Notes: generated by a model from the letters alone, not told the origin. A stretch of DNA of 64,000 nt from Bin5 sp965116395 (GCA_965116395.1 OZ220684.1:5146001-5210000); one strand, 5' to 3'. Positions 8,296 to 17,251 are shown, counted from the stretch's first letter. Made by a program: numbers and translations.

Positions 8296-8775
8296 TCAGT
8301 CTTTATCAAAATACAGGCGTGACACCATCTCTGCTACGCAGGTTGGCTTCTCGACGCCCTCTACTTCAACCGTAACGTTGTGGATCAGCTGCAAACCATT
8401 CCCTCGGACCTCCTCGACCGACTGCAACTGCGTGTGCGCGCGAATGCGTGACCCGGCCAATAGAGGATGAGGGAAGCGCACGCGATTCAGTCCGTAATTG
8501 ACGGTTAGCGCAATGCCGGGGTACTGCGGCTTGTCAGGCTCGACCATTCCGGTCAGATGCGGGATGAGCGAGAGTGTAAAGAAGCCGTGGGCGACCGGCG
8601 CGCCAAATGGCGACTCACGTGCAGTTCGCTCGACGTCGACATGAATCCATTGATGATCGAGCGTAGCGTCGGCGAAGCCGTTGATCATTTCCTGTGAAAC
8701 TGTGAACCAACCGCCGACTCTGGGCTCGGCGCCCACTTTCGACTGCAAATCTGCTAGTGCCGCTTGTCGGGACAT
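8296..8775 (-). CDS. MaoC-like hotdog-fold enoyl-CoA hydratase
   Basis: 159 residues from the preferred start. GGAG lies seven bases before ATG 8775, which favours it over the ATG four codons upstream. The hydratase 2 signature is visible: FADATLDHQWIHVDVERT followed by FGAPVAHGFFTLSL, carrying the catalytic Asp and His. Family members such as PhaJ hydrate trans-2-enoyl-CoA to (R)-3-hydroxyacyl-CoA. The single hotdog domain would act as a dimer. It is flanked by SDR genes on both sides with gaps of 34 and 47 bp, so it probably forms an acyl-CoA module with them. Confidence 0.9.
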   Translation of the reverse strand: MSRQAALADLQSKVGAEPRVGGWFTVSQEMINGFADATLDHQWIHVDVERTARESPFGAPVAHGFFTLSLIPHLTGMVEPDKPQYPGIALTVNYGLNRVRFPHPLLAGSRIRAHTQLQSVEEVRGNGLQLIHNVTVEVEGVEKPTCVAEMVSRLYFDKD

Positions 8776-8809
8776 TCTTTTCTCCATTTCAGTTGCGTAG
8801 ATTGGGGCG

Positions 8810-9559
8810 TCATGCGGTCATGCCGCCATCCAGGTTTATGGCCTGTCCGGTAACGAAACGGGACTGTTCCGAGCAGAGCCAAACGATTGCGTCAGCGATT
8901 TCTTTGGGTTGACCGAAGCGGCGCAGGGGGATGCGTTCCAGCATTTTTTCCGCTCTGCGGGGATTGTCGGCGATCATCGGCATGAACAGGGGCGTCTCGG
9001 TGTAGACCGGGCAGACGGCATTGACGCGAATGTTGTGTCTTGCGACCTCCTGGGCGGCGACGCGAGTCAGACCGATGACGCCGTGCTTGGAGACAGTGTA
9101 GGCGGACTGTTTAGGGAGTCCCTGTTTGCCGGCAATTGAGGCGATGTTGACGATAGCTCCGCCGGAGCCGGCCATCAGCCTGATCTCTTCCTGCATACAG
9201 TAGAAGACACCGGAGAGGTTGACGGCAAGCACCTTTTCCCAGCCGTCGTGCGGATAGTTCTGGAGCGGTTGCCAAGGGCCGCCGATGCCTGCATTATTGA
9301 CTGCGTAGTCGAGGCGGCCAAAACAGTTGACCGACTCTTCAATTATCCGGGCCACTGCCACCGGGTCCGACACATCACATTGGACGAACAACCCTTCGTT
9401 GCCGCGCTCCTGCACCTGGCGGATTGTCTCGCTGCCGCCATCTGCGTTCACATCGGCTGCGACTACTGAAGCCCCAAGTTCGGCAAAACGCAACGCGGCC
9501 GCGCGGCCTATTCCAGACCCGGCACCGGTTATCAACGCCACATGTCCTGCAAAATCCAT
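8810..9559 (-). CDS. SDR family oxidoreductase (FabG-like)
   Basis: 249 residues, classical SDR. TGAGSGIG, NNAGIGG, NIASIAGKQG with the active-site Ser, and YTVSKHG with Tyr and Lys are present, and the C-terminus GQAINLDGGMTA is typical of FabG/glucose dehydrogenase-like enzymes. GAGGGA eight bases before ATG 9559 makes this start better than ATG 9574, which directly abuts the stop of the upstream lipoprotein gene. The tight spacing to the gene at 9575 and the 34-bp gap to the MaoC gene indicate one transcript. The substrate is not predictable. Confidence 0.9.
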   Translation of the reverse strand: MDFAGHVALITGAGSGIGRAAALRFAELGASVVAADVNADGGSETIRQVQERGNEGLFVQCDVSDPVAVARIIEESVNCFGRLDYAVNNAGIGGPWQPLQNYPHDGWEKVLAVNLSGVFYCMQEEIRLMAGSGGAIVNIASIAGKQGLPKQSAYTVSKHGVIGLTRVAAQEVARHNIRVNAVCPVYTETPLFMPMIADNPRRAEKMLERIPLRRFGQPKEIADAIVWLCSEQSRFVTGQAINLDGGMTA

Positions 9560-9574
9560 TGTAATGTCCCTCAT

Positions 9575-10984
9575 TCAGCGTTCCGAGGTCTCAACATCGT
9601 TGGACGAGGATTCCGGGTCAGAGGCCTCAGCCAGTAAAGTTTCGCCAAGCTCCTGCATATCTGCAAGGAAATCCTCGGCCTCGACCTGGGCGGCAAAGAG
9701 ATGAACCATTCCGCGGTTGAAGCCGGGCAGAAAAGGCGCGAAGCCGGGGGGAAACTGCCAGACCCTGGCGGCGGGTACGGCATTGGAAAAGGCTGCGAGG
9801 TGGGGGAAAGTCTCAGTCCAGGCATCTCTTAGAGATGACTGGGCGGGCATCCAACCGCCGTCGTTTGGCAACGAGCCAACCACTTCAGAGCTACTGAGAA
9901 AGACTGCAAGCTCGAAAGCTTCGCTCTTGCGCGTTGAGCGAGCAGAGACGGCGTAGCAGCTGGTAAAGGCGATCGAGGTGTTCAACTCGGCAGGCCCGGC
10001 GGGAAGGGGCGCGACGCCGTAGCGGTATGCTGGAAACTCACTGTCAAAATAGGGAACGATCCAGTTTCCCTCGATTGCGATGGCGCCTTTGCCCTTTCCC
10101 AAGACTTCTGCCTGCCACTCGCTGTTCGACTCACCTGCATGGCCGGCGAAGTTTTCCCGGAAAATTCGGATGTACCAGTCCAGCGCCGTTGAAGAGGCGA
10201 GCGACTCAAGTGTCATAGCGCCATGCTCGTCAATAATTGTACCACCTGCTGCGTACAGAAAGGGAAGCCATCGAGAAAGGTCGGGGGCTTCGATAAAGCC
10301 GAATCGGTTTCGCTCCAGGTCGGTCTGATCGACAGCAACCGACCACATGGTTTCCCAGTCGGTAGGGGGCGCCTGGCTTGCGGCGGCGAGTCCCTGGCTG
10401 TCATAGACCAGTGCCAGGGTCCGCACTTCGCGCGGCAGACAGTAGCGCACGGGCGATGCCTGGTCCGAGGGTTGTGTGAATGCCCCTGCCAGCTGCGGAG
10501 GATACCCTGCCGGATCGGGAAAACCTTGTTCTGCGGGAGCCAGCAGACCTTCGGCTACCAGGTCCGGAAAGAGGAAGCTACTTACTACAACCAGGTCGGG
10601 CGGCTCGTTTCCCGCCAAGCGATCGCGAAGCTCTCGGTCGTAGTCGGCAGCGGAGTAGAGGTCAACCTGCAGCTCTTTTACGGCGGCCCAGGTAGTTATC
10701 TGGCCCCGCAGAGCCTCGGTAACCTCGCCTTCCTCAGGGAGAAAAATGCGAAGAAACTGCGCCGCTTCATTAGACTCTTTCCCAAGTTGCAGAAAGGGCA
10801 GTTCAGGAAAGCGAGGGCGTCCTGGCAACGCGTCACATCCACTCAGCAAGAGTGTCAGCAGAAGGAGGCCGACGTGTGAATGAAGGCGCCAGGGGCGGAA
10901 GAGATAATCGGTTACTCCTCTCCTGGCGGCCCTCTCTACTCGCCTTCCCTCACTGTTGGCTATCAACGAACGCTGAATAGGCAT
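9575..10984 (-). CDS. extracellular solute-binding lipoprotein, family 1 (sugar type)
   Basis: 469 residues. The hydrophobic segment HVGLLLLTLLLSGC ends in a lipobox, preceded by an unusually long basic N-terminus of about 35 residues. The mature part resembles family 1 (MalE-like) binding proteins: PPDLVVVSSFLFPDLVAEG, then an LPREVRTLALVYDSQGL segment and IAIEGNWIVPYF. It should bind a sugar or related solute outside the membrane, but no permease or ATPase gene is adjacent. The annotated ATG 10984 lies 35 bp inside the 3' end of gcvH. A start closer to the signal peptide is possible, though no good alternative codon with a ribosome-binding site was found. Confidence 0.82.
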   Translation of the reverse strand: MPIQRSLIANSEGRRVERAARRGVTDYLFRPWRLHSHVGLLLLTLLLSGCDALPGRPRFPELPFLQLGKESNEAAQFLRIFLPEEGEVTEALRGQITTWAAVKELQVDLYSAADYDRELRDRLAGNEPPDLVVVSSFLFPDLVAEGLLAPAEQGFPDPAGYPPQLAGAFTQPSDQASPVRYCLPREVRTLALVYDSQGLAAASQAPPTDWETMWSVAVDQTDLERNRFGFIEAPDLSRWLPFLYAAGGTIIDEHGAMTLESLASSTALDWYIRIFRENFAGHAGESNSEWQAEVLGKGKGAIAIEGNWIVPYFDSEFPAYRYGVAPLPAGPAELNTSIAFTSCYAVSARSTRKSEAFELAVFLSSSEVVGSLPNDGGWMPAQSSLRDAWTETFPHLAAFSNAVPAARVWQFPPGFAPFLPGFNRGMVHLFAAQVEAEDFLADMQELGETLLAEASDPESSSNDVETSER

Positions 10985-11342
10985 CTGCGTCCATCAGTTT
11001 GTCAAGACCGGCGGCATCATTGACATCGATTTTCAGGAACCAGGCGCCGTAGGGATCGCTGTTCACCAGTTCGGGCGTATCGATCAACTCTTCGTTGACC
11101 TCGACGACGGAACCGGACACCGGCGCGATAATGTCCTCAGCGGCCTTGACCGATTCGACGACTGCGACAGCTTCGCCGGCTGAAACGGCGGCACCAATCT
11201 CGGGAAGTTCGACGAAGACGATATCGCTCATCATGTCCTGGGCGGCATCGCTGATGCCCACGACAATCGTGGACTCCTCCTGCCTGACCCATTCGTGTGA
11301 ATCGGCATATTTCAGGTTGTTGTCATAGTGGTAGGATGCCAT
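10950..11342 (-). CDS. gcvH: glycine cleavage system H protein
   Basis: 130 residues. AAAGGAGG precedes ATG 11342, which fixes the start over the ATG eight codons upstream. The lipoyl domain is complete: YADSHEWVR near the start, VFVELPEIGAAVSAGEAV, and the lipoylation site in VVESVKAAEDI with the modified Lys, then PVSGSVVEVNEEL. H protein carries the aminomethyl group between the P, T and L proteins, and in some bacteria also serves as lipoyl donor. No gcvP or gcvT is in the window. It follows ileS by 71 bp and overlaps the next lipoprotein gene by 35 bp. A stand-alone role in lipoate supply to the E2 at 48 kb is possible but speculative. Confidence 0.95.
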   Translation of the reverse strand: MASYHYDNNLKYADSHEWVRQEESTIVVGISDAAQDMMSDIVFVELPEIGAAVSAGEAVAVVESVKAAEDIIAPVSGSVVEVNEELIDTPELVNSDPYGAWFLKIDVNDAAGLDKLMDADAYSAFVDSQQ

Positions 11343-11413
11343 AGTGTTCCTCCTTTGCAACGCCAAGCGTCCGTGTAAAGTCTGGTGTATTCCAAGTAAG
11401 TAGGAGCATTTGA

Positions 11414-14400
11414 TCAGGCTTTATTCAAGCCAATAGTCACTTCCTCCTGGCCAAGAGAAAATGTAACGGTATCGCCGTCTATTTCGTCAGCGGAACCGGT
11501 CGTAAGGTCGATTTCCAACGTCAGAGTCTCTTCCATGATGTAGCCTTTATGTGCCGAAAGAAGACTGTTCATGAGAGGGGAATCAGTAAGCGCCAAGTTG
11601 ATGCGGTCACTGATATCCAGGTCGGAATCTTTGCGGAGCTGCTGGACACGGCGAACAAGCTCGCGTGCGTGGCCTTCCAACTCCAGTTCGGGCGTAAGTG
11701 TTGTGGTGACCGCAACAAGATAACCGCTGTCATCGGCTACCGCAAGGCCGGCACGCGGCGTTCGGCGCACCTCCACATCCTCCGGTTCGACGACATAGGC
11801 CTGGTCGCCGTCGTCCACAGTTACGGATTCGCCGGCGTCAAAGCGAGCAGCCAGTTCGCGCTGATCCAGCTCGGCAAACTTACTCCTGATCACCGGGAAG
11901 CCGCGGCCGTATTTCTGGCCAAGCTGCTTGGGCAACGGGAATACGGTCACGTCGACCAGATCGCCGGCCTCGCTGGCAAAGCCCAGTTCCTTCACATTCA
12001 GCTCGGTAAGGAGCAGATCGCTCACCCGGTCCAGACCGGCATTTTCCTTTTCGGAGCGCGTGCGAACGACAACGCGTTGCACGGGTTGGCGCACTTTCAA
12101 CGCCACGGACTCTCTTGCCGCCCTTCCCAGCGTAGTCACTTTTTGGGCCAAGGCCATGTCGGCATGCAGCTGGTCATCGATGGCAGACTCGTTTGAATGC
12201 GGCCAGGTTGCCAGATGGACCGAGCTAGGGGAATCCGGCTCGACGCCGACGACAAGATTTTGGTATATCTCTTCAGAGATGAATGGTATGGCCGGAGCCA
12301 GCAGTTTCGATAGTGTAACCAGCGTGTGGCGCAAGGTGGACAGGGCGGCCGGGTCGCCGTCCCAGAATCGCCGACGGTTAAGTCGCACATACCAGTTGCT
12401 GAGTTCGTCGACAAAGTCGGCGATTGGTCTAGTGGCCCCGGTGACATCGTAGGCCTCGTAGGCTGAGGTCACGTCGCGCACGAGCCGGTTCAGCTCGGAA
12501 AGCAGCCATCGATCGTGCAGCTCGGAATCGGGTGAAGCCGTTGAAGCTTTGGCTGCTTTGTTGCTTCCATTATTGCCATCATCGAGATTGGCGTACACGA
12601 CGAAAAAGCTGTAGGTGTTCCACAATGTGTTGAGGAATCGCCGTTTTACTTCGGCCACCAGATTGCCGCTAAATCGGCGGGCGTTTCCAGGCGGACCGGC
12701 AGTGTACATATACCAGCGGGTGGCGTCGGCGCCGTGCTCGGCGAATACCTGCCACGGGCTGACCACATTACCCCTGGACTTGCTCATCTTCGATCCGTCC
12801 TCTGCCAGAATGTGGCCCAGGCAGATGACATTTTTGAAAGCCGGCCTGTCGAACAGTAAGGTGCTGACCGCGTGCAGTGTGTAGAACCAGCCGCGCGTCT
12901 GGTCGATTGCTTCGCAGATGTAGTCGGCCTGCTGATAGGTCTCCCACTGGTTCTGATTGGCGTAAGGGTAGTGCCACTGAGCCACAGGCATGGAGCCGCT
13001 GTCGAACCAGACGTCGCACAGTTCGCTGACGCGGCGCATAGTGCCACCGTCAGGCGCCGGCCACGTGATTTCGTCGACGTAGGGACGGTGCAGGTCAAGG
13101 CCGGTCAAGTCACGGCCGGTCTTCTCTGAAAGCTCGGCTGCGCTGCCGATACATTCCATGTATTCACTGCCGAGCGCGTCGCTCTTCCAGATCGGGATCG
13201 GCGTTGCCCAATATCGATCGCGGCCCAAGGCCCAGTCGACATTGTTCTCCAACCAGCGGCCGAAGCGCCCGTTGCGAATGTGGTCGGGCACCCAGTTAAT
13301 GGTATCGTTCAACGCCACCAACCTGTCTTTGAAATCGCTGGTGCGGATATACCATGTCTCTTTGGCCCAGTATATGAGAGGTGTGTCGCAGCGCCAGCAG
13401 AATGGATATGTATGCTCGTAGGTGCCGGCTTTGTAGAGCAGTCCCCGTTCTTCCAGGTCGGCGGAAATATGGGGATCAGCATCCTTGACGAACTGTCCGG
13501 CCCAGGGCGTGACCTCCGGCTTGAACTGACCGGCGGCGTCGACGGTGTGGAAAACCGGCAGGTTGTGGGTCTGCCCGGCGGCAAGGTCGTCGGCGCCAAA
13601 TGCCGGCGCAATGTGAACGATACCGGTACCGTCGGCGGTGCTGACGTAGTCGGCGGCGATAACATATGCGAAGCGCTCTTCGACTGGGGGCCCGAAGCGG
13701 TACAGAGGTTCATACTCCTTGCCCACCAGGGCTGTGCCCTTCATTTCAGCCAGCAGTTCGTAGCCGGGATCGAGAACTGACTCGGCCCTTTCTTTCGCCA
13801 AATACAGAGTTGCCCCGGAACTGTCTCGTACCTTAAGGTAGTCGATGTCTTCGCCGACGGCCAGGGCCGCGTTGCCGGGAAGCGTCCACGGTGTGGTTGT
13901 CCAGGCCAACAGAAAGGTGTCGTCCTCCCCTTTAACTTCGAACTTTACGAATACACTGGGGTCGATGGTGCCTTCCTTGTAGCCGAGGGAAAGTTCATGG
14001 CTGCTGAGAGGCGTACCGCAGCGGGGGCAGTAGGGGACCACCTTGTAGCCTTCGAAGAGGAGGCCCTTGTTCCAGAGTTGCTGCAGGATCCACCATAGCG
14101 ACTGAACGTAGTCGTTGTTCATGGTAACGTAGGCATCTTCCAGACTCACCCAGAATGCCATCCGCTCGGTCAAGGCCTCCCAATCGCTGAGGTATTCCCA
14201 CACCGACTCTTTGCACATCTGGTTGAACTTACCGACACCATACTCTTCAATCTGATCTTTGCCGGTGAGACCGAGCTGCTTCTCGACCTCAAGCTCCACC
14301 GGCAGGCCATGTGTGTCCCATCCGCCCTTGCGCAACACGTGGTAGCCCTGCATGGTCTTGTAGCGCGGGAACATGTCTTTGAACGCCCGCGCGAGAACAT

Positions 14401-14629
14401 GGTGAATTCCCGGGCGGCCGTTGGCCGTGGGAGGGCCTTCGAAGAATACATATTCGGGGCCGCCTTCACGATCCTTCATGGAACGCTGGAAGACATCCTT
14501 CTCTTGCCACAACGACAGGATTGCCTCCTCCATTTCGGGGAAGGAGACACTGGCGGGCACCGCTTTGTAACTTCCGCACTGGGCTCGACCGTTGGTCGAG
14601 GCAGGCAGTTCTGTGCGTGTCTGTGTCAT
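11414..14629 (-). CDS. ileS: isoleucyl-tRNA synthetase, IleRS2-like with GxHH motif
   Basis: 1071 residues, class Ia synthetase. Order: catalytic Rossmann half, CP1 editing domain with the AWTTTPWTLPGNAALAVG stretch, KMSKS loop in EDGSKMSKSRGNVVSPW, anticodon-binding domain, and a C-terminal beta-rich region. The length and signatures such as YPFCWRCDTPLIYWAKETWY fit the eukaryote-like IleRS2 branch. The class I HIGH motif is altered: PTANGRPGIHHVLA reads G-I-H-H (residues 74-77) where HxGH is usual. This swap is the GxHH form described for mupirocin hyper-resistant IleRS2 enzymes. It follows alaX by 36 bp under an isoleucine T-box leader. Confidence 0.97.
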   Translation of the reverse strand: MTQTRTELPASTNGRAQCGSYKAVPASVSFPEMEEAILSLWQEKDVFQRSMKDREGGPEYVFFEGPPTANGRPGIHHVLARAFKDMFPRYKTMQGYHVLRKGGWDTHGLPVELEVEKQLGLTGKDQIEEYGVGKFNQMCKESVWEYLSDWEALTERMAFWVSLEDAYVTMNNDYVQSLWWILQQLWNKGLLFEGYKVVPYCPRCGTPLSSHELSLGYKEGTIDPSVFVKFEVKGEDDTFLLAWTTTPWTLPGNAALAVGEDIDYLKVRDSSGATLYLAKERAESVLDPGYELLAEMKGTALVGKEYEPLYRFGPPVEERFAYVIAADYVSTADGTGIVHIAPAFGADDLAAGQTHNLPVFHTVDAAGQFKPEVTPWAGQFVKDADPHISADLEERGLLYKAGTYEHTYPFCWRCDTPLIYWAKETWYIRTSDFKDRLVALNDTINWVPDHIRNGRFGRWLENNVDWALGRDRYWATPIPIWKSDALGSEYMECIGSAAELSEKTGRDLTGLDLHRPYVDEITWPAPDGGTMRRVSELCDVWFDSGSMPVAQWHYPYANQNQWETYQQADYICEAIDQTRGWFYTLHAVSTLLFDRPAFKNVICLGHILAEDGSKMSKSRGNVVSPWQVFAEHGADATRWYMYTAGPPGNARRFSGNLVAEVKRRFLNTLWNTYSFFVVYANLDDGNNGSNKAAKASTASPDSELHDRWLLSELNRLVRDVTSAYEAYDVTGATRPIADFVDELSNWYVRLNRRRFWDGDPAALSTLRHTLVTLSKLLAPAIPFISEEIYQNLVVGVEPDSPSSVHLATWPHSNESAIDDQLHADMALAQKVTTLGRAARESVALKVRQPVQRVVVRTRSEKENAGLDRVSDLLLTELNVKELGFASEAGDLVDVTVFPLPKQLGQKYGRGFPVIRSKFAELDQRELAARFDAGESVTVDDGDQAYVVEPEDVEVRRTPRAGLAVADDSGYLVAVTTTLTPELELEGHARELVRRVQQLRKDSDLDISDRINLALTDSPLMNSLLSAHKGYIMEETLTLEIDLTTGSADEIDGDTVTFSLGQEEVTIGLNKA

Positions 14630-14665
14630 TTCAGATTCCTTATGTTTTCTGTAAACGGTGCCAAA

Positions 14666-15412
14666 CTATTCCTGGGCTTCGCCAATTTCCACATAGATAC
14701 GCTTATTTATGGCGCCTTTGCTGCGGTAGTCGACAACTCGCATTGCACCGACTTCACTGGTGTTTCCGGCATGCGTGCCGCCGTCGGCCTGCAGGTCCAA
14801 TCCCTCCAGCTCTACGGTGCGTACTTCGGCGATCTGTTTGGGCAGAAGATTGATTTTGGTTCGGATCAGGTCCGGTATCTGGAATGCTTCTTCGCGGGGC
14901 AAGATGTTGGTTTTCACTGGACGGGCAGCAGCAATTTCGGCATTGCACTTTTGCTCAATCGCCGCCACCAGATCAGCGCTCATGGCCTCGAACTCGAAGT
15001 CCATACGTCCGCTGCCGGGCTTCATGTCGCCGCCGGTGACGGAGGCGGCGTAGTCTCGCCAGACGACACCGCACAAGATATGCATGGCGGTGTGGGTGCG
15101 CATCAGGAGGTAGCGCCGCTCCCAATCCAGCTCGCCATGCACTTTTCGCCCTGGCGCGATATGAATCGACTCGCCCTTCATTCCGTCGAGCGTATGCCAG
15201 ATGCGGCCGCGCTCCCGCTTTACTTTGGTTATGGTGAGCCGGCGGTAGTCGATGGTCAACCAGCCGACATCGCTGGGCTGACCGCCGCCGCCGGGGTAGT
15301 AGGCGGTGCTGTCAAGAGCTATGCGCAGCTTTCCATCTTGTTTATCGACCGCTGTAATGACCGCGTCGAATTCGCGGATATAGGCGTCGTCGTAAAAGAG
15401 TTCAGCAGTCAT
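14666..15412 (-). CDS. alaX: alanyl-tRNA editing protein AlaX (medium form)
   Basis: 248 residues from ATG 15412, which has GAGGA five bases upstream (an ATG 23 codons earlier lies in the T-box terminator and is rejected). It has the AlaX-M architecture: an N-terminal beta-barrel with the Gly-rich YYPGGGGQPSD loop, then the metal-binding editing domain with HTAMH and, later, GGTHAGN. The family hydrolyses Ser (or Gly) wrongly attached to tRNA-Ala. The position usually held by Cys in CGGTH is Asp here, a variant I believe occurs in the family. It is the first gene after an isoleucine T-box and precedes ileS by 36 bp, an unexpected partnership. Confidence 0.9.
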   Translation of the reverse strand: MTAELFYDDAYIREFDAVITAVDKQDGKLRIALDSTAYYPGGGGQPSDVGWLTIDYRRLTITKVKRERGRIWHTLDGMKGESIHIAPGRKVHGELDWERRYLLMRTHTAMHILCGVVWRDYAASVTGGDMKPGSGRMDFEFEAMSADLVAAIEQKCNAEIAAARPVKTNILPREEAFQIPDLIRTKINLLPKQIAEVRTVELEGLDLQADGGTHAGNTSEVGAMRVVDYRSKGAINKRIYVEIGEAQE

Positions 15413-15469
15413 AAATTCCTCGTTTCGGTCGTTGGGCCGAAACCTTCCACCCGTCAACAGAATAAGAAA

Positions 15470-15495
15470 GCCCGACCCCACAATCAGGGACGGGC
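15470..15495 (-). terminator. T-box rho-independent terminator
   Basis: The minus strand reads GCCCGTCCC, then a TGATTGT loop, then GGGGTCGGGC followed by TTTCTTATT. The stem is GC-rich with one irregular position. It lies just downstream of the T-box core and is the regulated terminator of the leader. Confidence 0.9.
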
Positions 15496-15769
15496 TGAAG
15501 AGTCCGCGGTACCACCCTGCTTTCCGGCCGCCTGGCCGGACCGCTCTAATGCCAGCAGGCGCTTTCGCATCTTGTCTGGCCGTGATGATAACGGTTCACG
15601 ACACCGGCGAAACCTACTAAGCGAATTGTCCGCCATTCGGGTCACAGCTCAGGAGTGATATTCGCTGCCGCAGGGGTCCGCCCGGCTTCCACCTACCTCG
15701 GGCTCGCTGGGGACTTGGCGACAGTTACTCGTCTCCGTCAACGCCGTTGCTGCTCTCAGTTGAGCAAAT
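15470..15769 (-). promoter_or_regulatory. T-box riboswitch leader, isoleucine specifier
   Basis: Minus-strand leader of alaX-ileS. The T-box core GGGTGGTACCGCGG (15517-15504), which pairs with the free CCA end of uncharged tRNA, is intact. Upstream come the stem I elements: GACGAGTAA near 15732, AGGTAGGTGGAAGCCGGGC near 15680, and the specifier loop ending AATATCACTCCTGAGC. In the last, AUC (15659-15657) occupies the specifier position and is followed by the usual purine, so the sensor reads tRNA-Ile (GAU). The rho-independent terminator follows at 15495-15470. Uncharged tRNA-Ile should therefore stabilise the antiterminator and switch on alaX and ileS. Confidence 0.93.
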
Positions 15770-15776
15770 CGACGCA

Positions 15777-15805
15777 ATTGTAACTCTCAGAAAGGAGATT
15801 GTCAA
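15777..15805 (-). promoter_or_regulatory. sigma70-type promoter of the T-box operon
   Basis: The minus strand carries TTGACA (15805-15800), a 17-base spacer, and TACAAT (15782-15777). This is a perfect -35 with a one-mismatch -10 at ideal spacing. The predicted start near 15769 gives a leader of about 355 nt to the alaX ATG, consistent with a full T-box. The TGA inside the -35 box (15804-15802) is also the stop codon of the upstream CNNM/CorC gene. Confidence 0.85.
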
Positions 15806-17190
15806 TCTGGAGCGGTGGCGGGATCCGATTCGTCTTCGTTCCCATCCTCGCGTTGCCGGATGTCTGCCGGCAGCTCCACCAGCGCCGAATCGACAGCTCG
15901 CCCGGCTACTTGTTCAACTTCATAGCGGATGCCGTTCAGTTCGACAACGTCTCCAACTACAGGGATGCGGCCCAGGTGGGCCATGATGAGGCCGCCGACC
16001 GTATCGACCTCCTCTGCGTCATAGTTGATGTCGAAATGCTGATTCAGTTCATGCAGTAAGAGAGAGCCGTCGACGCGCAGACGCGTGTCCCCCACGAACT
16101 CGAACGGAGCCCGTTCTACGTCGAACTCATCCTGGATTTCACCTACGACCTCTTCCAGCAGGTCTTCGAAGGTGACTATTCCGGCGGTGCCACCGAACTC
16201 ATCGATCACAACCGCGAGGGCGCCTTTTTCAGCCCGAAATCTTGCCAGCATCAGATCCAGCGAGAGTGTTTCGGGCACGACCATGACCGGCCGGTTCTGC
16301 GCCATATTGCGCAGGTCGAGCGGGCCGGCGTCTGCGCCAAGCTGCAGATGGCGGGCCAGGTCCTTGACGTGAAAAAATCCTCTGATTTTGTCGAGGTCCC
16401 CATCGTAAATCGGATAGCGAGAATGATTGGATGCGCAGACCAGCCGCAGAATTTCTTGTTCAGATTGGTCAGTGGGAATGCCGACAATACGGGTGCGCGG
16501 AGTCATGACCTGGCCAACGGTTCGCTCCCTCATGTCGAGTATGTTCTCAATGTAGAGTTGCTCGGAGGGGGCGATCAGACCCTCTTCGAAACTCTCCTCA
16601 ACGATAAGTTCGAGTTCCTGGGGAGAGATCATGTGGTCTTGGGCTCCACGCTCCGGAACACCGAAGGCGCGGGTTATGGCGCGCGCAATTGCGTTGAGGA
16701 CGTAGATGGCGGGCGAGAAGATGCGTTCAATAATCGAGAAAGGGCCGATCACACGCAGGGCGGTAGCCTCAGGCGCCTGAAGCGCCAATGACTTGGGCAT
16801 CACTTCGCCAAACACTACGTGCAAATAGGTCATCAGGCCGATGGCGAGCACAAGGGCTGCGCTGTGGGCCGCTGCGACGCTGATCAGGCCCATCTCCACC
16901 CCGTAATGCTCTAGCAAAGCCAGAAACCATTCGGCGATGGTGTGTTCGCCGTACATGCCCAATCCAAGACTGGACAGCGTAATGCCCAATTGCGCCATGA
17001 TGATGAAGCGGGTCTGGCCGCGTGTGTCGGTGAGTATGCCCATTACTTTGACGGCAGGAGCTGAGCCCCCGTTGGCCATTTGGGCCATACGCGCTCTGGA
17101 TGAAGCCACGACCGCGAATTCCACAGCTACGAAGAGGCCGTTAAAGAAGATTAATGCGGTTATGATGAATACAGGAAGCAGATATTCCAC
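15802..17190 (-). CDS. CNNM/CorC-type transport or hemolysin-like protein (DUF21-CBS-CorC_HlyC), copy 1
   Basis: 462 residues. An N-terminal DUF21/CNNM membrane domain with about four helices (starting LLPVFIITALIFFNGLFVAVEF) is followed by two CBS repeats (from VMTPRTRIVGIPTDQ and around RNMAQNRPVMVVPETL) and a C-terminal CorC_HlyC domain (LRVDGSLLLHELNQHFDI to VVELNGIRYEVEQV). Members are linked to Mg/Co or other divalent cation export and its regulation by nucleotides. A second, divergent copy follows upstream with 61 bp between them, so they may form a heteromeric unit. The stop codon is embedded in the -35 box of the T-box promoter. Confidence 0.92.
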   Translation of the reverse strand: MEYLLPVFIITALIFFNGLFVAVEFAVVASSRARMAQMANGGSAPAVKVMGILTDTRGQTRFIIMAQLGITLSSLGLGMYGEHTIAEWFLALLEHYGVEMGLISVAAAHSAALVLAIGLMTYLHVVFGEVMPKSLALQAPEATALRVIGPFSIIERIFSPAIYVLNAIARAITRAFGVPERGAQDHMISPQELELIVEESFEEGLIAPSEQLYIENILDMRERTVGQVMTPRTRIVGIPTDQSEQEILRLVCASNHSRYPIYDGDLDKIRGFFHVKDLARHLQLGADAGPLDLRNMAQNRPVMVVPETLSLDLMLARFRAEKGALAVVIDEFGGTAGIVTFEDLLEEVVGEIQDEFDVERAPFEFVGDTRLRVDGSLLLHELNQHFDINYDAEEVDTVGGLIMAHLGRIPVVGDVVELNGIRYEVEQVAGRAVDSALVELPADIRQREDGNEDESDPATAPD

Positions 17191-17251
17191 TCGTGTAACT
17201 CCAACTGCAGATTCTTCAAGTTTCGTCGCGGCTTTCAGCCTGACGTACCAA

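Noticed and set aside
14309..15658. 449-codon plus-strand open frame
   Set aside because: It is antisense to alaX, the T-box leader and the start of ileS, all of which have clear motifs. It has no domain and arises from the codon bias of the opposite strand.
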